Source: Microbacterium pygmaeum
Lineage (GTDB): Bacteria; Actinomycetota; Actinomycetes; Actinomycetales; Microbacteriaceae
Length of the DNA: 64,000 nt
Direction: 5' to 3'
Assembly: GCF_900100885.1 (NCBI RefSeq)
Contig: NZ_LT629692.1
Coordinates: 434,001-498,000 of the forward strand
Positions 51,595 through 59,689 of this stretch are shown here, piece after piece. Below the pieces are notes generated by a model, which saw only the letters and a program-made list of their open reading frames with translations, made no database searches and was not told where the DNA came from. Position 1 is the first letter of the stretch, and every line of letters starts with the position of its first letter. A program made the position numbers and the translations under genes.

Positions 51595-52290
51595 GTGCGC
51601 CTCGTCATTGCCCGCTGCTCGGTGGATTACACCGGTCGCCTCAACGCGCACCTGCCGCTGGCGACGCGCCTGCTGGTCCACAAGGGCGACGGCAGCCTGC
51701 TGGTGCACTCGGACGGCGGGTCGTACAAGCCGCTGAACTGGATGAGCCCCCCGTGCACGCTGTCGGTCGAAGTCCCCGACGCGGATGCCATCGCCGACGG
51801 CGTCACCCAGCAGTGGCGGGTCACGCACGCCAAGAGCGGGGATGCCCTGCTGGTGCACATCCACGAGGTGCTCCACGACTCCGCGCATGAACTCGGCGTG
51901 GACCCCGGTCTCATCAAGGACGGTGTCGAGGCCGACCTGCAGCGGCTGCTCGCCGAACAGGTCGAGGTGATCGGCGAGCACCTCACCCTGGTGCGCCGGG
52001 AGTTCCCGACCGCGATCGGCCCGGTCGATCTGCTGCTGCGGGACCCTGCGGGTGGGACGATCGCCGTGGAGGTCAAACGCCGCGGCGACATCGACGGGGT
52101 GGAGCAGCTGACGCGCTACCTCGAGCTGCTCGGTCGCGATCCCCACCTCGCCCCGGTGACCGGCGTGTTCGCCGCGCAGGAGATCAAGCCGCAGGCGCGG
52201 GTCCTCGCGGCGGACCGCGGAATCCGCTGCGTGACGCTGGACTACGACGGCATGAAGGGCGTGCAGTCCGGCGCTCCGAGGTTGTTCTAG
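51595..52290 (+). CDS. nucS: Mismatch-specific endonuclease NucS (EndoMS)
   Basis: Key enzyme of non-canonical mismatch repair in Actinobacteria and archaea; it makes double-strand cuts at G-T and similar mismatches. The 231-residue product starts MRLVIARCSVDYTGRL and has NWMSPPCTLSVE in the N-terminal DNA-binding domain. The RecB-like nuclease site is Asp145 (IGPVDLLLRD), Glu159 and Lys161 (AVEVKRRG). The C-terminal tail ends GAPRLF, resembling the sliding-clamp-binding end of mycobacterial NucS. GTG start with leaderless spacing. Confidence 0.96.
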   Translation: MRLVIARCSVDYTGRLNAHLPLATRLLVHKGDGSLLVHSDGGSYKPLNWMSPPCTLSVEVPDADAIADGVTQQWRVTHAKSGDALLVHIHEVLHDSAHELGVDPGLIKDGVEADLQRLLAEQVEVIGEHLTLVRREFPTAIGPVDLLLRDPAGGTIAVEVKRRGDIDGVEQLTRYLELLGRDPHLAPVTGVFAAQEIKPQARVLAADRGIRCVTLDYDGMKGVQSGAPRLF

Positions 52291-52297
52291 GCACAGG

Positions 52298-52303
52298 TAG
52301 CGT
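52298..52303 (+). promoter_or_regulatory. -10 box TAGCGT for leaderless HAD gene
   Basis: TAGCGT, 7 nt before ATG 52311. This favours ATG 52311 over the in-frame GTG at 52305. Confidence 0.5.
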
Positions 52304-52310
52304 TGTGCCC

Positions 52311-52994
52311 ATGGGGAATCGATCACCGTGGACATGCATCCTGTGGGACGTCGACGGGACGATCATCGACGCGTCGGACGGGATCCTGCGGCGCCTGACC
52401 ATCACGCTCGAGCACTTCGGCCGTCCGGCCCCGACCCGCGCGGAGCTCGTCCACTGGATCGGGCCGCCCATGTTCGACTCGTTCCAGGTGACCGGGGGCA
52501 TGACTCCCGATCAGGCGACCGAGGCGGTGGCCTACTACCGCGTGCTCGGCAAGGCCGACGGCTACACGACAGGCGCACGGGTGTACGACCACGTCGCCGA
52601 GCTGATCGCCGAGATCCACACCGCCGGGGTGCCGCAGGCGACCGCCAGCTCGAAGCCCGAGGTGCAGGTGCAGGCGCTGATGGACCATTTCGGTCTGACG
52701 CCTGATTTCGCCACGATCGTCGGGGCGACCCCGGACGAGCGCACGCTCGGAGCGAAGGCCGACATCGTCGCCGAGGCGCTTCGACGCCTGTCCGCCGCCG
52801 GCGTGGACATCAGCCGTCCGGTGCTGATCGGGGACCGCCGCCACGATGTCGACGGGGCGGCTGCCAACGGCGTCCCCGCCATCTTCGTCCGCTGGGGATT
52901 CAGCTGGCCGCACGAGTCCGAAGGCGCCCAGGCGGCGGTCGACACCGTCGAGGAGCTCCGCGACCTCGTACTGATCCCGGACACCGATGCCTGA
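52311..52994 (+). CDS. HAD-superfamily hydrolase (phosphoglycolate phosphatase-like)
   Basis: 227-residue soluble phosphatase. Motif I is LWDVDGTI with nucleophile Asp13 and acid/base Asp15. A four-helix cap domain follows. Motif II lies in ATASSKPEVQ, motif III Lys in GAKADIVAEAL, and motif IV is LIGDRRHDVDGAAANG. The HLGxxxY-type cap suggests phosphoglycolate or small sugar phosphates. It overlaps the next gene by 8 nt. Confidence 0.9.
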   Translation: MGNRSPWTCILWDVDGTIIDASDGILRRLTITLEHFGRPAPTRAELVHWIGPPMFDSFQVTGGMTPDQATEAVAYYRVLGKADGYTTGARVYDHVAELIAEIHTAGVPQATASSKPEVQVQALMDHFGLTPDFATIVGATPDERTLGAKADIVAEALRRLSAAGVDISRPVLIGDRRHDVDGAAANGVPAIFVRWGFSWPHESEGAQAAVDTVEELRDLVLIPDTDA

Positions 52995-54252
52995 GACGAA
53001 CGGTGACGTGCTGGCGTGGGTGGTCCCCGCGCTGGTGGTCTTCGGGGTGGCGGCCATCGCAGTGGTCGCACTGGTCTGGTCGCTGCGCCGCGCGCGTCGC
53101 TCGCCGCGTGCGCGGGCAGCCGCCGAAGCCCAACGCGCCGGGGCAGGCGCGACGCTCGTGCGCCTCGACGACGCCGTCGACGAGCTCGACCTCGAGGTCG
53201 GACTGTCCGGAGCGCTCTACGGCGGCGGCGCGCCGACGTCGCTGCGCCGGGCGCGCCTGACCTCGCAGCATGTGCGCGACACGTCCTTCGAGGAGTACCG
53301 GGCGATCTCGGGGTCCGATGCCTCCCCCGACGAGATCAAGCGCGTCTCGGCGCGCATCTCCCGGCGGGCTGCCGACGCGCTGGCCTCCATCGCCGCGGCG
53401 CGGACGGAGCACTCCGGCTGGGTGCAGGCGAACGTGTCAGCAGCGCAGCAGGTCGCCGCGGCCGAGGAGCGGCTGCGCACCCTTCGCGCGTCGATGGGGG
53501 ATCCGGCCGCCCTCGTCGCGCAGCTGTCCTCGCAGTTCGCCGAGGAGGAATGGGCCGAAGCCGCCCGCGCCGCTCGCGACGCGGTCGAGGATGCCGAACA
53601 GGCCGAGCGACACCTCTCCACCGCGGCGAGCGCGGCCGCCGACCCCTCGCGCAGCGCGCTGCCGGACCTCGCCGCCGCCGAACGGGCCCTGCGGCGCGCC
53701 GAGGCGGACGGCCGCGTCCTCGAAGAGGCTCACCGACTCGCACTGCAGGCAGCGCAGGCGGTGCCGGGCGAGTTCGCCGCCGCCCGCGCCGCGCTTCGTC
53801 AGGCTGCCACGATCCGGGAGCAGCTCGAGCCGGGAGACGCGGATCGGCTCGGAGCTGAGCTGCGTGCGATCGATGCGGAGCTGGATTCGCTGGAGACGGA
53901 TGCCGCGCGCCGGCCCGCTCGGACCATCGACGGGATCGCCCGCCTGCGAGGTCGCCTCGACCTGGCCCTCGGCGATGCCCGCACGGCGCAGCAGCGCATC
54001 CGCGGGGCACGCACCGCGCTTCCCGGAACACTCGCGGCCGCCCGGAACGCGATCGGCCACGCCGAGGCATCCGTCCTCCAGACCCGCGCCGGAGCCGACG
54101 CCCGCTCCCGGCTCGCCTCAGCGCATCGCGAACTCGCATCGGCCCGCCAGGCACCCGATCCCGTCGAAGCACTCGACGCAGCGCGCCGCGCGATGCGCGA
54201 CGCGGAGGATGCGAAGGCGCTCGCGGATTTCGATCGGCTCGGACGCGCCTGA
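52987..54252 (+). CDS. Membrane-anchored coiled-coil protein of unknown function
   Basis: 421-residue protein. One N-terminal helix (about residues 7-30, VVPALVVFGVAAIAVVALVW) is followed by a basic patch and then almost 370 residues of Ala/Arg/Glu-rich alpha-helix, predicted to form long coiled coils with heptads such as AAEERLRTLRASMGD. There are no Cys residues and no recognisable catalytic motif. It would act as a membrane-tethered cytoplasmic rod. It is coupled to the HAD gene upstream (overlap ATGCCTGA). Possible roles in envelope or division organisation are speculative. Confidence 0.75.
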   Translation: MPETNGDVLAWVVPALVVFGVAAIAVVALVWSLRRARRSPRARAAAEAQRAGAGATLVRLDDAVDELDLEVGLSGALYGGGAPTSLRRARLTSQHVRDTSFEEYRAISGSDASPDEIKRVSARISRRAADALASIAAARTEHSGWVQANVSAAQQVAAAEERLRTLRASMGDPAALVAQLSSQFAEEEWAEAARAARDAVEDAEQAERHLSTAASAAADPSRSALPDLAAAERALRRAEADGRVLEEAHRLALQAAQAVPGEFAAARAALRQAATIREQLEPGDADRLGAELRAIDAELDSLETDAARRPARTIDGIARLRGRLDLALGDARTAQQRIRGARTALPGTLAAARNAIGHAEASVLQTRAGADARSRLASAHRELASARQAPDPVEALDAARRAMRDAEDAKALADFDRLGRA

Positions 54253-54290
54253 TCCCCCGCGGTGCCGCCGGATCCGCGGGCTCGCGCCGC

Positions 54291-54296
54291 TATCGT
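54291..54296 (+). promoter_or_regulatory. -10 box TATCGT for leaderless gene at 54303
   Basis: TATCGT, 6 nt before ATG 54303. Confidence 0.5.
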
Positions 54297-54302
54297 GAAG
54301 GC

Positions 54303-56375
54303 ATGACCGACGTCGCGACCAAGCCGCGCCCCGCAGTCCTCCGCGTCGCAATGCGCATTCCGGCGACACTGATCTTCATCGCCGTGATCCTCGTCGTCGG
54401 CGTCGCCTCCGCCGGCCTGTGGAGCCCGTTCGAGGATTCCACCCTGTTCGACTCGGTGGCGTACGGCCTGCCCGCGCTGTCCGAAGGCCGCTGGTGGACG
54501 CCCTTCACGGGCACGTTCTTCATCAATCAGCCCTGGGTCTACATCCTCACGATCAGCACCTTCATCGGCATGGCCTACCTGGAGTTCCGGCGGGGATCGC
54601 TGGTCGCGCTCGCCTACTTCTGGGTCGGGCAGCTGTTCGCGATCTTCGCCAGCGCCCTCTTCCTCTGGGTGAGCGCACTCCTGCCCTGGCCGTGGGCGCA
54701 GGAGCAGGCGCTCGTCCTGGATGTCGGGGCCTCCGGAGGCACGTTCGCCTGCATCGCCGCCGCCGCCGGTCTGCTGGCTGCGCCCTGGCGCGTGCGGGCC
54801 TGGGTGATCCTCCTCGGCGGAGTGTTCGTCGCGCTGTTCTTCTGGGGCTCGCTCGCCGACCTCGAGCATGCGATGTCGGTCGTCCTCGTGCTCTTGGTCG
54901 ACCGGTCGCTGCGGGTTCAGCGAACCACGCTGCGCGAACAGCGCCTGATCGCCTTCACCTTGATCCTCGCCCTCCTCGCGATCGAGATCCTGACCTTCCT
55001 GGTTCCCACGGACGGGCCGTTCGGGCACACCGAAGCGGTCGGCGGGGCGTGGACCGACCTCGCGCTGGACGTCGCGGTCGTCCTCCTCGTCGCCAACGGA
55101 CTGCGGCGCGGCCGGCGTTGGTCGTGGGTGATCAGCATCATCCTGGCTTCCTTAAACGTCCTCAGCGGCGTGCTGATCATCGTGTTCGCGCTGGCCTTCG
55201 GCGCCGATTCGCTGGATTCGACGCTCGGCGACCTGAATGTCGCCATCGCCCAGTCCGCCCTGTGGCTCATGCTCCTGGTCTACCTCGTGTGGGTGCGCGG
55301 CGCGTTCCGGGCCCATCGCAAGGCGACCGTCGGTGCGCCCCCTGAGCCCTCGGTGGAGGACGTGAAGCAGGCGCTGCGGCAATCCGGCGGCGGGACGCTC
55401 TCGTGGATGACGACCTGGGGCGGCAACAGCTATGCACGCACCTCGAACGGAATCGTCGCCTACCAGCGACGCGCCGGCGTCGCCATCGTGCTCGCCGATC
55501 CACTCGGCCCTGAGTCCACCCGTGACCGATCCGTGCGCGAGTTCATCACGATGGCCGAGCGCGCCGGTCTCGTCCCCTGCTTCTTCAGCTCCAGCGACGC
55601 GACGAAGGCCGCAGTGCCGGCGTCCTGGCGCAGCATCGTGGTGGCCGATGACACGATCGTCGATCTGCCCGGGCTCGAGTTCACCGGCAAGGCGTGGGGA
55701 GCGGTGCGCACGGCCATCAACCGGGCGGCGCGCGAAGAGGTGACCTTCCGGATGTCACGCCTGGTCGATGAGACGTGGGGCATCCAGCAGCAGCTGCGCG
55801 CGATCTCCGAGATGTGGGTCGGCGACAAGGGACTGCCCGAGATGGGCTTCACACTGGGCACCCTGGACGAGGCGAAGGATCCCGAAGTGCGCGTCGCGCT
55901 GGCGATCGCGGCCAACGGCGACGTCGACGGATTCCTGTCGTGGCTGCCGGTCTACGGGCCGAACGGTGCGGTGCACGGGTGGACGCTGGATCTGATGCGG
56001 CGCCGGGACGGCGGCTTCGGGCCGGTGATGGAGTTCCTCATCGGCTCGTCCGCGAAGTTCTTCTCCGAGGAGGGTGCTCAGGTGCTCTCCCTCTCCGGGG
56101 CGCCGCTCGCGCACGACTATCCGCCGGACGCCGGAGCCATCAAGAGCCTCTCGGAGTGGCTCGCCAGCACCCTCGAGCCGGTCTACGGCTTCGGCTCGCT
56201 GCACAAGTTCAAGGAGAAGTTCCACCCGCGCTACGAGACCATGTACCTGCTGTTCCGCGACGAGACCGATCTGACCCGCATCGGCGCCGGGCTCACGCGG
56301 GCGTTCCTGCCGGATGCCACGCTGCGCCAGTTCGCGGGCGCGGGCATGGAATTGGTGAGGGGCGACCGAGACTGA
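54303..56375 (+). CDS. Rhomboid-like membrane domain fused to MprF-type (DUF2156) aminoacyl-phosphatidylglycerol synthase domain
   Basis: 690 residues. The N-terminal half has about eight to ten helices. The first six look rhomboid-like: loop EGRWWTPFTGTFFINQPW, the GASG motif with Ser144 at the start of a helix, and His189 in DLEHAMSVVLVLLVD, 45 residues later, which is rhomboid dyad spacing. The C-terminal ~330 residues are the DUF2156 fold of MprF/LysX synthases (WGGNSYARTSNGIVAYQRRA; GFTLGTLDEAKDPEVRVALA; FKEKFHPRYETMYL). MprF normally pairs this domain with a flippase. It could aminoacylate lipids, with the membrane half as protease or pseudoprotease. The rhomboid assignment is by eye. 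Confidence 0.7.
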   Translation: MTDVATKPRPAVLRVAMRIPATLIFIAVILVVGVASAGLWSPFEDSTLFDSVAYGLPALSEGRWWTPFTGTFFINQPWVYILTISTFIGMAYLEFRRGSLVALAYFWVGQLFAIFASALFLWVSALLPWPWAQEQALVLDVGASGGTFACIAAAAGLLAAPWRVRAWVILLGGVFVALFFWGSLADLEHAMSVVLVLLVDRSLRVQRTTLREQRLIAFTLILALLAIEILTFLVPTDGPFGHTEAVGGAWTDLALDVAVVLLVANGLRRGRRWSWVISIILASLNVLSGVLIIVFALAFGADSLDSTLGDLNVAIAQSALWLMLLVYLVWVRGAFRAHRKATVGAPPEPSVEDVKQALRQSGGGTLSWMTTWGGNSYARTSNGIVAYQRRAGVAIVLADPLGPESTRDRSVREFITMAERAGLVPCFFSSSDATKAAVPASWRSIVVADDTIVDLPGLEFTGKAWGAVRTAINRAAREEVTFRMSRLVDETWGIQQQLRAISEMWVGDKGLPEMGFTLGTLDEAKDPEVRVALAIAANGDVDGFLSWLPVYGPNGAVHGWTLDLMRRRDGGFGPVMEFLIGSSAKFFSEEGAQVLSLSGAPLAHDYPPDAGAIKSLSEWLASTLEPVYGFGSLHKFKEKFHPRYETMYLLFRDETDLTRIGAGLTRAFLPDATLRQFAGAGMELVRGDRD

Positions 56376-56408
56376 GTCCGTCGGAACTCCGGCGCGATCG
56401 CCCCTCAG

Positions 56409-56429
56409 GCGTGGCGCGGGGCGCCACGC
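56409..56429. terminator. Hairpin between convergent MprF-like and cold-shock genes
   Basis: GCGTGGCG (56409-56416) and CGCCACGC (56422-56429) pair perfectly around a 5-nt loop in the 63-nt gap between two stop codons. It can serve both strands. Confidence 0.75.
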
Positions 56430-56438
56430 GGTCGGTCC

Positions 56439-56645
56439 TCAGACCGGACGAATGTTCTCCGCCTGCAGGCCCTTGGGCCCCTGGGCGACTTCGAATTCGA
56501 CGCGCTGGTTCTCTTCAAGCGAGCGGTAGCCGCCCGACTGGATCGCGGTGTAGTGCGCGAAGACGTCGGCGCCGCCGTCATCAGGAGCGATGAAGCCGAA
56601 GCCCTTCTCCGCGTTGAACCACTTGACCGTGCCCTGGGTACTCAT
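56439..56645 (-). CDS. Cold-shock domain protein (CspA family)
   Basis: 68-residue single OB-fold RNA/DNA chaperone. RNP1 is KGFGFI and RNP2 is DVFAHY (Ala where many family members have Val), within the standard start STQGTVKWFNAEKG. It ends EVAQGPKGLQAENIRPV, typical of actinobacterial CspA. Its leader contains two -10-like boxes, TACAGT (56675-56680) and TAGCGT (56696-56701), both minus strand, giving leaders of about 25-45 nt. Confidence 0.96.
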   Translation of the reverse strand: MSTQGTVKWFNAEKGFGFIAPDDGGADVFAHYTAIQSGGYRSLEENQRVEFEVAQGPKGLQAENIRPV

Positions 56646-56943
56646 GTAATGCCGTTCTTTGGGGTGCTCGACGCACTGTACGTCAAGTCACGATCACGCT
56701 ATCGAAACTGCGTGAAAAGGGAACAGGACGTGTCGAGAATGGTGACACAAATGTTGCGATCGGCCCGTGCTGCCATCGTCCGCCCGGGCTGAGCGAATGC
56801 ACTCGAAGCCCGGGCGTCGACGGATCCCCCCGGATAGGCCACGCGAGGCGTGACACCACACACTCTACCGATATATCAGTCCTCCCACGAGCGTGGATTC
56901 GCCTGTATGCGGCTGAATCGGTGGACGTACACTGGACCCGATC
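56646..56943. promoter_or_regulatory. Divergent cspA/gntR intergenic region (298 nt)
   Basis: No gene is seen. It holds the csp promoter and leader on one side. On the other are an AT-rich patch around 56870-56880, the small dyad CCACG-AG-CGTGG (56885-56896) and the -10 box TACACT (56928-56933), 10 nt before the GntR start. The dyad is a possible site for the GntR protein. Confidence 0.5.
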
Positions 56944-57582
56944 ATGACCACCGAATTCGCTCCGCTCGCGCCGCGCGGAACCGTCCTGGGCGACGAGGTC
57001 TACACGGTGCTCGGCGAGGCGATCCTCGACGGACGCCTTCCACCCGGGGAGCGCCTCCGCGATCGGGAGCTGGCCGGGCGGCTCGGGGTCTCCCGCACAC
57101 CCGTCCGCGAAGCACTGCAGCGCCTGGAGCGCGCCGGGCTGGTCGAGGTCTCGCCGAACCGGTACACACGGGTCTCCGATCCCGACGAGCGGCTCCACCA
57201 CGACACCCACGAGTTCGTCGTCCATTTCATGGCCAACGCAGTGCGCATCGCGACACGTCGGTGCAGCGACGAGGATCTTGCTCTGGCGGTGCAGTACGCG
57301 GATGCCATCCTCGACGCCTCCCGGGCTGATGACCACGCCGGCATCCTGGCCGCGAGCGCGCGCTTCTTCGAGCACATCACCCATGCCACGCGCAACGTCG
57401 TGTTCATCCGCGTCATGGACGAGGCCGAACTGGCCTTCCGCCGGAATCTGGACGGCTGGCAGCCGTTCGTCGGATGCCCGATCGATCGGACCGAGGGCTA
57501 CACCGCATTCCGGGATGCCGTCGCCGCACGCGACGGCAGGCTCGCCGAAAGCGTGATCCGCGATCTGCATGGGATCGACTGA
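56944..57582 (+). CDS. GntR-family regulator, FadR/VanR type
   Basis: 212-residue transcription factor. The winged helix is LPPGERLRDRELAGRLGVSR with TPVREALQRLERAGLVEVSP, and the C-terminal all-helical FCD-type effector domain includes the metal-site-like His residues of FEHITHATRN. Such proteins usually respond to organic acids. The first 14 nt of the GNAT gene overlap its end, so the two may be cotranscribed. Confidence 0.9.
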   Translation: MTTEFAPLAPRGTVLGDEVYTVLGEAILDGRLPPGERLRDRELAGRLGVSRTPVREALQRLERAGLVEVSPNRYTRVSDPDERLHHDTHEFVVHFMANAVRIATRRCSDEDLALAVQYADAILDASRADDHAGILAASARFFEHITHATRNVVFIRVMDEAELAFRRNLDGWQPFVGCPIDRTEGYTAFRDAVAARDGRLAESVIRDLHGID

Positions 57583-58072
57583 CGCCGTGGCCCACATCGA
57601 TCTGCACCCGCTCGAGGATGACGACCTCGATGCCGTCTTCGAGATGATGCGCGACCGCGACGCCGTTCAGGCGGCGGCGTTCACGGCCAGCGACCCCGAC
57701 GACCGGGATGCGTTCGAGGCGTGGATCGCGCGGCAGCGCTCAGCGCCGGATGTGGCCTGCCTCGTCGTCACCGAGAACGGCGGCTTCGCCGGCACCATCG
57801 CCGCGTTCACCGTCGAGGGCGACCGCGAGGTGAGCTACTGGATCGCCAAGCATGCCTGGGGCCGGGGTATCGCGACCGAGGCGCTGCGGCTGCTGATCGC
57901 GCGCGAGGCCGAGCGACCGCTGTTCGCACGCGTGGCAACGCACAACGCGGCATCCCGTGCCGTGCTCGCCAAAGTGGGGTTCACCGAGGTTTCGCGCGAT
58001 GTCGATTTCGCCCCCGGCGTGGGCCGCGAGGTCGAGGAGATCGTGATGACCCTCGTCCCGATGCTCGAGTAG
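57569..58072 (+). CDS. GNAT-family N-acetyltransferase
   Basis: 167-residue acetyltransferase of the RimJ/RimL-like group. Acetyl-CoA binding is indicated by HAWGRGIATEALRLLI, and motif B by THNAASRAVLAKVGFTEV. The start is either ATG 57569, overlapping gntR, or GTG 57587. The substrate is unknown. It ends 54 nt before the tRNA-Leu, with a strong hairpin between. Confidence 0.88.
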   Translation: MGSTDAVAHIDLHPLEDDDLDAVFEMMRDRDAVQAAAFTASDPDDRDAFEAWIARQRSAPDVACLVVTENGGFAGTIAAFTVEGDREVSYWIAKHAWGRGIATEALRLLIAREAERPLFARVATHNAASRAVLAKVGFTEVSRDVDFAPGVGREVEEIVMTLVPMLE

Positions 58073-58094
58073 GCGCAGGATTCGGGGCGGACGC

Positions 58095-58124
58095 GGAAAT
58101 GGGCCCCGATCGGGACCCATTTCC
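58095..58124. terminator. 30-nt near-perfect palindrome between GNAT gene and tRNA-Leu
   Basis: Arms GGAAATGGG (58095-58103) and CCCATTTCC (58116-58124) around CCCGATCGGG, with a single mismatch in the whole dyad. It starts 22 nt after the GNAT stop and 3 nt beyond the tRNA 3' end, so it can end both converging transcripts. Confidence 0.8.
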
Positions 58125-58126
58125 TT

Positions 58127-58213
58127 TGGTGCGCGAGGGGGGAGTTGAACCCCCACGTCCTTTCGGACACTGGCACCTGAAGCCAGCGCGTCTGCCTATT
58201 CCGCCACTCGCGC
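58127..58213 (-). tRNA. tRNA-Leu (anticodon CAG), CCA encoded
   Basis: Minus strand. Acceptor stem GCGCGAG (58213-58207) pairs with CTCGCGC (58137-58131), followed by A and encoded CCA (58129-58127). Anticodon stem CTGGC/GCCAG encloses loop TTCAGGT, so the anticodon is CAG, decoding CUG, a main Leu codon in this GC-rich genome. A long variable arm (GTGTCCGAAAGGACGT) and the T loop GTTCAAC complete a class II tRNA. Confidence 0.97.
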
Positions 58214-58351
58214 GAGATGCGGTGCGCCCGGAGGCCCTGTGCAACTCAACTTCCCGAGGATATCACGCAGTTTCCCGCGCCTCGAATCCGAGCATCCACA
58301 GGCCGTACCGCCATGATGGAGGGCGTCCATGGTCAACACAGACTGTGCAAC

Positions 58352-58357
58352 TAACAT
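58352..58357 (+). promoter_or_regulatory. -10 box TAACAT for the fhaA-pkn operon
   Basis: TAACAT with a weak -35 TGGTCA (58330-58335, 16-nt spacer). The leader of about 25 nt carries an AAGGAG box (58381-58386) before GTG 58391. The rest of the 177-nt gap after the tRNA shows nothing else. Confidence 0.45.
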
Positions 58358-58390
58358 GTACGAACCGGTCTGCCCTGCCTAAGGAGTCGC

Positions 58391-59128
58391 GTGGGACTAC
58401 TTGACAGCTTCGAGAAGGGTCTCGAGCGCGCCGTCAACAGCGCGTTCGCGAAGACCTTCCGCAGCGGTATCCAGCCCGTCGAGATCGCCTCCGCTCTGCG
58501 CAGCGAGCTCGACAAGAAGGCCGTCGTCGTCACGCGCGACCGCATCCTGGTTCCGAACTCCTTCACCGTGCGGCTCTCGCCCGCCGATGACGAGCGCATG
58601 CGCACGCTGGGCACCACGCTGGGCGAAGAGCTCGACACCCTCGTGCACAAGCACGCCAAGTCGCAGGGCTACAGCTTCGCCGGACCCGTCTCGATCGCGC
58701 TCGAGCGCGACGACCAACTCTCCACCGGCACGCTCCGGGTGGACTCGGCGACCGCCGAAGGCCGGGTCGCCTGGCGCGGCGTCGTCGATGTGGAGGGCAA
58801 GCGGCATCCGCTCCTGAAGTCCCGCACGGTCATCGGCCGCGGCAGCGACGCCGACATCACGATCTCCGACGCCGGCACGAGCCGCAAGCACGTCGAGATC
58901 CTCTGGGACGGCGAGCGAGCGATGGTCCGGGATCTGCAGTCCACCAATGGCACGCTCCTGAACGGCCGGAAGGTCACCGAGGCCGCGCTCGCGCCGGATT
59001 CCACCGTGACGATCGGCCGCACCGACATCGTCTTCCGGGTCGTGGCGCAGGCGGCACCGCCGAAGCCGCAGCTGCCCGCTGACGCCACGCGCGCCTACGA
59101 TCTGCGGGACGGGGGTCCGCTCCGGTGA
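58391..59128 (+). CDS. fhaA: FHA-domain protein FhaA (DUF3662 + FHA)
   Basis: 245 residues. The N-terminal DUF3662 domain is MGLLDSFEKGLERAVNSAFA with AKTFRSGIQPVEIASALRSE. A C-terminal FHA domain follows with VIGRGSDADITISDAGTSRKH and LQSTNGTLLNGRKV, which bind phosphothreonine. FhaA in mycobacteria binds phosphorylated MviN/MurJ and tunes peptidoglycan synthesis at the pole and septum. The linker between the domains is shorter than in mycobacteria. GTG start after AAGGAG; GTGA overlap with fhaB. Confidence 0.94.
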   Translation: MGLLDSFEKGLERAVNSAFAKTFRSGIQPVEIASALRSELDKKAVVVTRDRILVPNSFTVRLSPADDERMRTLGTTLGEELDTLVHKHAKSQGYSFAGPVSIALERDDQLSTGTLRVDSATAEGRVAWRGVVDVEGKRHPLLKSRTVIGRGSDADITISDAGTSRKHVEILWDGERAMVRDLQSTNGTLLNGRKVTEAALAPDSTVTIGRTDIVFRVVAQAAPPKPQLPADATRAYDLRDGGPLR

Positions 59129-59676
59129 GCGAACTGACCCTTCTGCTGCTGCGCATCGGGTTCCTCGTGCTGCTGTGGTTCTTCGTCTTCGCGGTCGTCT
59201 ACTCCCTGCGCGCCGATCTGTTCGGCGTCAAGGTGCGACGCATGCCCGACGCCGGCCCCGCACCGGCGGCCCTCGGCTCGGCCGGGGCGTCGGCCGCCGC
59301 TGGCCCGCGCGCCTCCGCCACCGCGCCCGTCACCCCGACCGCCGCGCGGCCATCCGCCGCCACCGGCGGCCCCGCGACGACGGATGCGGTGTCGCGCATC
59401 GTGATCACCAGCGGCCCGAAGGCCGGTCTCGAGCTGCCGCTGGGCACCGAACCCCTGACGATCGGACGCTCCAGCGAGTCGGGGCTCGTCATCCGCGACG
59501 ACTACACCTCCAGCCACCACGCCCGCCTGGTGCTGTGGGGAGAGCAGTGGATGATCCAGGATCTGGATTCCACGAACGGCACCTGGCACAACGGCGTCCG
59601 CGTGAGCGCGCCCGTCCCGGTCGTCACCGGCGCCCCGATCAAGGTCGGCGCCACGACCTTCGAGCTGCGGAAGTAG
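59125..59676 (+). CDS. fhaB: FHA-domain membrane protein FhaB (FipA-binding type)
   Basis: 183 residues. An N-terminal helix (about 4-27, LTLLLLRIGFLVLLWFFVF) anchors it, an Ala/Pro-rich linker follows, and the C-terminal FHA domain has the phosphothreonine-binding residues in TIGRSSESGLVIRDDYTS, SSHHARLVLW-like SHHARLVLW, and LDSTNGTWHNGVRV. It recruits phosphorylated partners at the membrane. The GTG start overlaps fhaA and the gene precedes the phosphatase that reverses the signal. Confidence 0.94.
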   Translation: MSELTLLLLRIGFLVLLWFFVFAVVYSLRADLFGVKVRRMPDAGPAPAALGSAGASAAAGPRASATAPVTPTAARPSAATGGPATTDAVSRIVITSGPKAGLELPLGTEPLTIGRSSESGLVIRDDYTSSHHARLVLWGEQWMIQDLDSTNGTWHNGVRVSAPVPVVTGAPIKVGATTFELRK

Positions 59677-59689
59677 CATCTCCTCCCTC

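Noticed and set aside
58127..58213. tRNA-Leu as an integration (att) site for a mobile element
   Set aside because: No integrase, no repeated tRNA 3' end and no composition shift on either side.
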